From Syntrophaceae bacterium (GTDB lineage: Bacteria > Desulfobacterota > Desulfomonilia > Desulfomonilales > Desulfomonilaceae), in NCBI GenBank assembly GCA_031292235.1, contig JARLHM010000191.1, forward strand, positions 1 through 34,187: 34,187 nt of DNA. The letters run 5' to 3'. Every line of letters begins with the position of its first letter. Position 1 is the first letter of the stretch. Position numbers and translations under genes: made by a program. Under the pieces are notes generated by a model. It saw only the letters and a program-made list of their open reading frames with translations, ran no database searches and was not told where the DNA came from. Below are positions 31,967-34,187 of the stretch, in pieces.

Positions 31967-32040
31967 AAAACGTGATATGAAGAGACAGGTTTCGAAACCT
32001 GTCTCTTCTGTTCATAAGACCAAACAAATTATCACGTTTT
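31967..32040. terminator. Nested inverted repeat, likely bidirectional terminator
   Basis: A perfect 30-nt palindrome at 31979-32008 (GAAGAGACAGG...CCTGTCTCTTC) lies inside a second perfect 10-bp inverted repeat, AAAACGTGAT (31967-31976) and ATCACGTTTT (32031-32040). The outer arms end in TTTT on both strands. It lies between the convergent rpsI (+) and korB (-), so ending both transcripts is likely. Confidence 0.65.
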
Positions 32041-32050
32041 AGCCACGGTG

Positions 32051-32902
32051 TCAGCGATAGGAATCCAAGACCTTTGACAGCTTGCCTATGTTAAGCGCTC
32101 TCGTGGCAGCGGGGCCTTGCTGTATGAAAGAGAAATGGTCTTCATACGCCGGTCTTCCATTCTTGTACAGGATACCCAGAGGAATCCTGTCTCCCCATTC
32201 TGAAGCTTTAAGAAAAGCCGCTCGCCGATCCGTCGGGTCATAATCCTCCGACAAAACGTAGCAACGCTGGTTATACCATCCGAAGGTGTTGACTTTGTTG
32301 AAAGATACACAGGGTTGCAGGACGTCGACCAGAGAAAATCCTTTATGCCTTACAGCGGCCTGAATAAGTCCAGAAAGATGTTCTGTCCTGCCGGAAAACC
32401 CACGGGCCACAAAGCCGACGTTCATGGTTATTGCGACTTCGACCGGGTTGAAGGGCTGGGAAAATACTCCATCGGGTTGATTCTTTGTGACAAACCCAGG
32501 TTCAGAGGTCGGGCTGGCCTGCCCTTTGGTCAATCCGTAAACCTGGTTGTTATGAACGATCAAGGTCAAATCAATGTTCCTCCGTATCGCCGCCAGGAAA
32601 TGATTCCCGCCTTCACCGTAGCTGCAGCCATCACCGCTTTCAACTATGACTTTGAGTTCAGTGTTGCACAACTTTGCGCCGGTGGCGACCGGTAAGGACC
32701 GACCATGGAGGCCATTGAAGACATTGGCGTTCAAATAATGCGGAGCCTTCGCAGCCTGGCCGATTCCTGACACAAATAGTACTTGGTGTGGCGCCAATTC
32801 CAAAGAAACAAGCGCCTGCTTCATTGCCTTCAGGATCTCATGGTTCCCGCAACCTGGGCACCATGCGGTTTCGTAATCACCGTAATCAGCTAAACTTACC
32901 AT
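32051..32902 (-). CDS. korB: 2-oxoacid:ferredoxin oxidoreductase, beta subunit
   Basis: The 283-residue thiamine-diphosphate subunit has AWCPGCGNHEILKAMKQAL and SGIGQAAKAPHYL, the ThDP/Mg motif ESGDGCSYGEGGNHFLAAIRRNIDLTLIVHNNQVYGLTKGQASPTS, and a C-terminal region with DVLQPCVSFNKVNTFGWY. It decarboxylates a 2-oxoacid and, with the alpha/gamma chain, reduces ferredoxin. 2-oxoglutarate specificity (KorB) is the most likely reading but pyruvate or other 2-oxoacids are not excluded. It is 14 nt downstream of korA on the same strand. Confidence 0.92.
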   Translation of the reverse strand: MVSLADYGDYETAWCPGCGNHEILKAMKQALVSLELAPHQVLFVSGIGQAAKAPHYLNANVFNGLHGRSLPVATGAKLCNTELKVIVESGDGCSYGEGGNHFLAAIRRNIDLTLIVHNNQVYGLTKGQASPTSEPGFVTKNQPDGVFSQPFNPVEVAITMNVGFVARGFSGRTEHLSGLIQAAVRHKGFSLVDVLQPCVSFNKVNTFGWYNQRCYVLSEDYDPTDRRAAFLKASEWGDRIPLGILYKNGRPAYEDHFSFIQQGPAATRALNIGKLSKVLDSYR

Positions 32903-32916
32903 GTTGACTCAGCCCT

Positions 32917-34187
32917 CTAAATCTGTAATCCTGCCAGAATGTATTCGGGTGTAATTGGCAATCCATCATATCGGAGTATGGTTTTCTCTATTTGGAAACC
33001 GGTTTCTCTTTTTATAAGCCGCGAAAACTGACCAGTCGCATTGCTTTCCACAGCGACTGTCTTGCCGGCGGATTCGAGCTTTTTAATAAATCCTTCGCCA
33101 ATTATAGGCCATATCTGCGGGAAATGTAGCGTCGCTACCCGACGGCCGTTGTTTCTGAGCCGGTTTGCAGCCTCAATGGCTGAACCTCTGGTGGATCCCC
33201 AACATACTAAAAGAAGATCCGGCTCCGCATCACCCAAAAATTCGGGGTGAACCAATTCGGACTTGATCCCATCGAGTTTCCTGAGTCGTTTTTCCACCAT
33301 AGAAATTCTAACGGAAAGATCTTCAGTCAGGTGGCCATCGGGAGTGTGCTCATCACTATCGGCAATTACGAGATCCTGAGAGCTGAAAGCCTTTACGCAT
33401 TTCCTAGACATACCTGGAAATATTCTCGGAGAAATTCCAGAATCTGTCAAAAGATATGTAAGATGAGGGTTTGCCGCTATACTGGAGATAGAACAAGGGT
33501 CTACTGGGTGAATTTTATCGAGATCAAAAGGTTTCACTGAGCGGTAAGAATCAGCGAGGAATTGATCGGTCAGTATGAAAACCGGCGTGTTATATTTATG
33601 GGCGATCTGAAATGCTTTGCTGGTAATGTTGAAGGCCTGTTCAACATCGCCGGGCGCAAATATCGCCCGTGGAAATTCCCCATGGCCCGCGTGCAAAACA
33701 AATTCGAGGTCACCCTGTTCAGTGCGGGTAGGCAGACCAGTTGACGGGCCAGGTCTCTGTGCCACAACAATGACCACCGGGGTCTCTGTCATGCCAGCCA
33801 GGCTAACCGTTTCAGTCATTAGGGCAAACCCTCCGCCTGATGTGGCGACCATGCTGGGGGCTCCAGAAAAGGACGCTCCAACAGCCATATTGATAGCCGA
33901 AATTTCGTCCTCCGCCTGTTCGAGCACAAACTCCATTTCAATTGCATGGCCCGCAAGAGCGGTCGCTATTGATGTGGCCGGTGTCATGGGATAAAAAGAG
34001 AAAAATCTCATCCCTGCGGCGATTGCTCCTAGCGCTATGGCCTCATTTCCATTGAGAGCAAGTCTTCCTTCTGATAAAGCGGGTGGGCGCAGTTTAGGAA
34101 ACTTTGATTTCTGCTGGATCATCCATTCATAACCAGCCGAGAACGAAGAAAGGTTTTGCTTCGTGGATTCCGGTCCATGTTTGTCGA
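32917..34187 (-). CDS. korA: 2-oxoacid:ferredoxin oxidoreductase, alpha subunit (probable fused gamma-alpha; 5' end outside window)
   Basis: The visible part holds the pyrimidine-binding domain (NGNEAIALGAIAAGMRFFSFYPMTPATSI; FVLEQAEDEISAINMAVGASFSGAPSMVATSGGGFALMTE), the RPGPSTGLPTRTEQGDL loop and the C-terminal transketolase-like domain (LLLVCWGSTRGSAIEAANRL; ATLHFPQIWPI). The ORF track starts at ATG 34122. However, the frame stays open upstream to the window edge and reads ...NLSSFSAGYEW directly before it, which resembles the end of the gamma domain in fused KorA proteins (about 550-600 residues). The ATG also lacks a Shine-Dalgarno. I therefore treat the gene as running out of the window. 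No ferredoxin-like KorD or separate gamma gene is visible. Confidence 0.85.
   Translation of the reverse strand, partial: DKHGPESTKQNLSSFSAGYEWMIQQKSKFPKLRPPALSEGRLALNGNEAIALGAIAAGMRFFSFYPMTPATSIATALAGHAIEMEFVLEQAEDEISAINMAVGASFSGAPSMVATSGGGFALMTETVSLAGMTETPVVIVVAQRPGPSTGLPTRTEQGDLEFVLHAGHGEFPRAIFAPGDVEQAFNITSKAFQIAHKYNTPVFILTDQFLADSYRSVKPFDLDKIHPVDPCSISSIAANPHLTYLLTDSGISPRIFPGMSRKCVKAFSSQDLVIADSDEHTPDGHLTEDLSVRISMVEKRLRKLDGIKSELVHPEFLGDAEPDLLLVCWGSTRGSAIEAANRLRNNGRRVATLHFPQIWPIIGEGFIKKLESAGKTVAVESNATGQFSRLIKRETGFQIEKTILRYDGLPITPEYILAGLQI

Noticed and set aside
34119-34187. Short frame ending in an ATGA overlap with ATG 34122, as if a separate upstream gene (korD or korG) ended here
   Set aside because: The korA frame itself is open to the window edge and reads like the gamma-alpha junction, which explains the sequence better.
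1-34187. CRISPR array, insertion sequence, prophage, tRNA or rRNA genes
   Set aside because: No repeat-spacer pattern, transposase, integrase or RNA gene sequence was seen on either strand.

Overview
The window reads as one dense, ordinary chromosomal segment of a bacterium. I place it in the Desulfobacterota (former Deltaproteobacteria), probably an anaerobe. The basis is inference from gene content: an archaeal-type pyruvoyl arginine decarboxylase joined to spermidine synthase and agmatinase, a 2-oxoacid:ferredoxin oxidoreductase, a polyferredoxin membrane protein with a CooT-like nickel protein, a B12/radical-SAM enzyme, and the pheS-pheT-merR order. No rRNA, tRNA, CRISPR array, insertion sequence or phage gene was seen. 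GTG and TTG starts are common. In several genes a strong Shine-Dalgarno (SD) sequence sits in front of a start that lies inside the ORF-track entry, so I moved those starts.

Layout, left to right. (1) 1-3885, minus strand: 5' part of hisS (cut by the window edge), metW and metX (8-bp overlap), and an M3-like HExxH metallopeptidase. (2) 3886-5189: mostly non-coding, with a 61-codon four-cysteine protein on the minus strand and a long, hairpin-rich leader in front of rpmI. The usual infC is missing from this place. (3) 5190-10144, plus strand: rpmI, rplT, pheS, pheT and a MerR-type regulator. (4) 10478-13036: a small zinc-ribbon protein (+), converging on murD and map (-). (5) 13179-15302: a membrane-anchored unknown behind a promoter and a terminator-like leader (+), and a B12-binding radical SAM protein related to the hopanoid methylase family (-). 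(6) 15474-21109, minus strand: hflK-hflC, a TPR protein, and an aminotransferase-rsmE pair with a 4-bp overlap. (7) 21316-26122, plus strand: a secreted/membrane protein of unknown function, the polyamine operon pdaD-speE-speB, and a single-PDZ DegP/DegS-like protease whose stop codon abuts that of gmk (-). (8) 26870-28256, plus strand: a small anchored protein, a polytopic 4Fe-4S protein and a CooT-like protein, closed by a hairpin. (9) 28402-31941, plus strand: an HNH nuclease, an AT-rich spacer, an ArnT/GT39-like glycosyltransferase, and rplM-rpsI. (10) 31942-34187: a large nested inverted repeat, then korB and korA (-). korA runs in frame off the window end and is probably a fused gamma-alpha subunit.

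How the genes work together. PdaD, SpeB and SpeE form a route from arginine through agmatine and putrescine to spermidine; the S-adenosylmethionine decarboxylase it needs is not in the window. MetX/MetW serve methionine synthesis. HflK/HflC and the DegP-like protease belong to envelope and membrane quality control. KorAB links 2-oxoacid oxidation to ferredoxin. The best candidates for something undescribed are the anchored protein/polyferredoxin/CooT cassette (26870-28272), the infC-less structured rpmI leader, and the orphan membrane proteins at 13371 and 21316.
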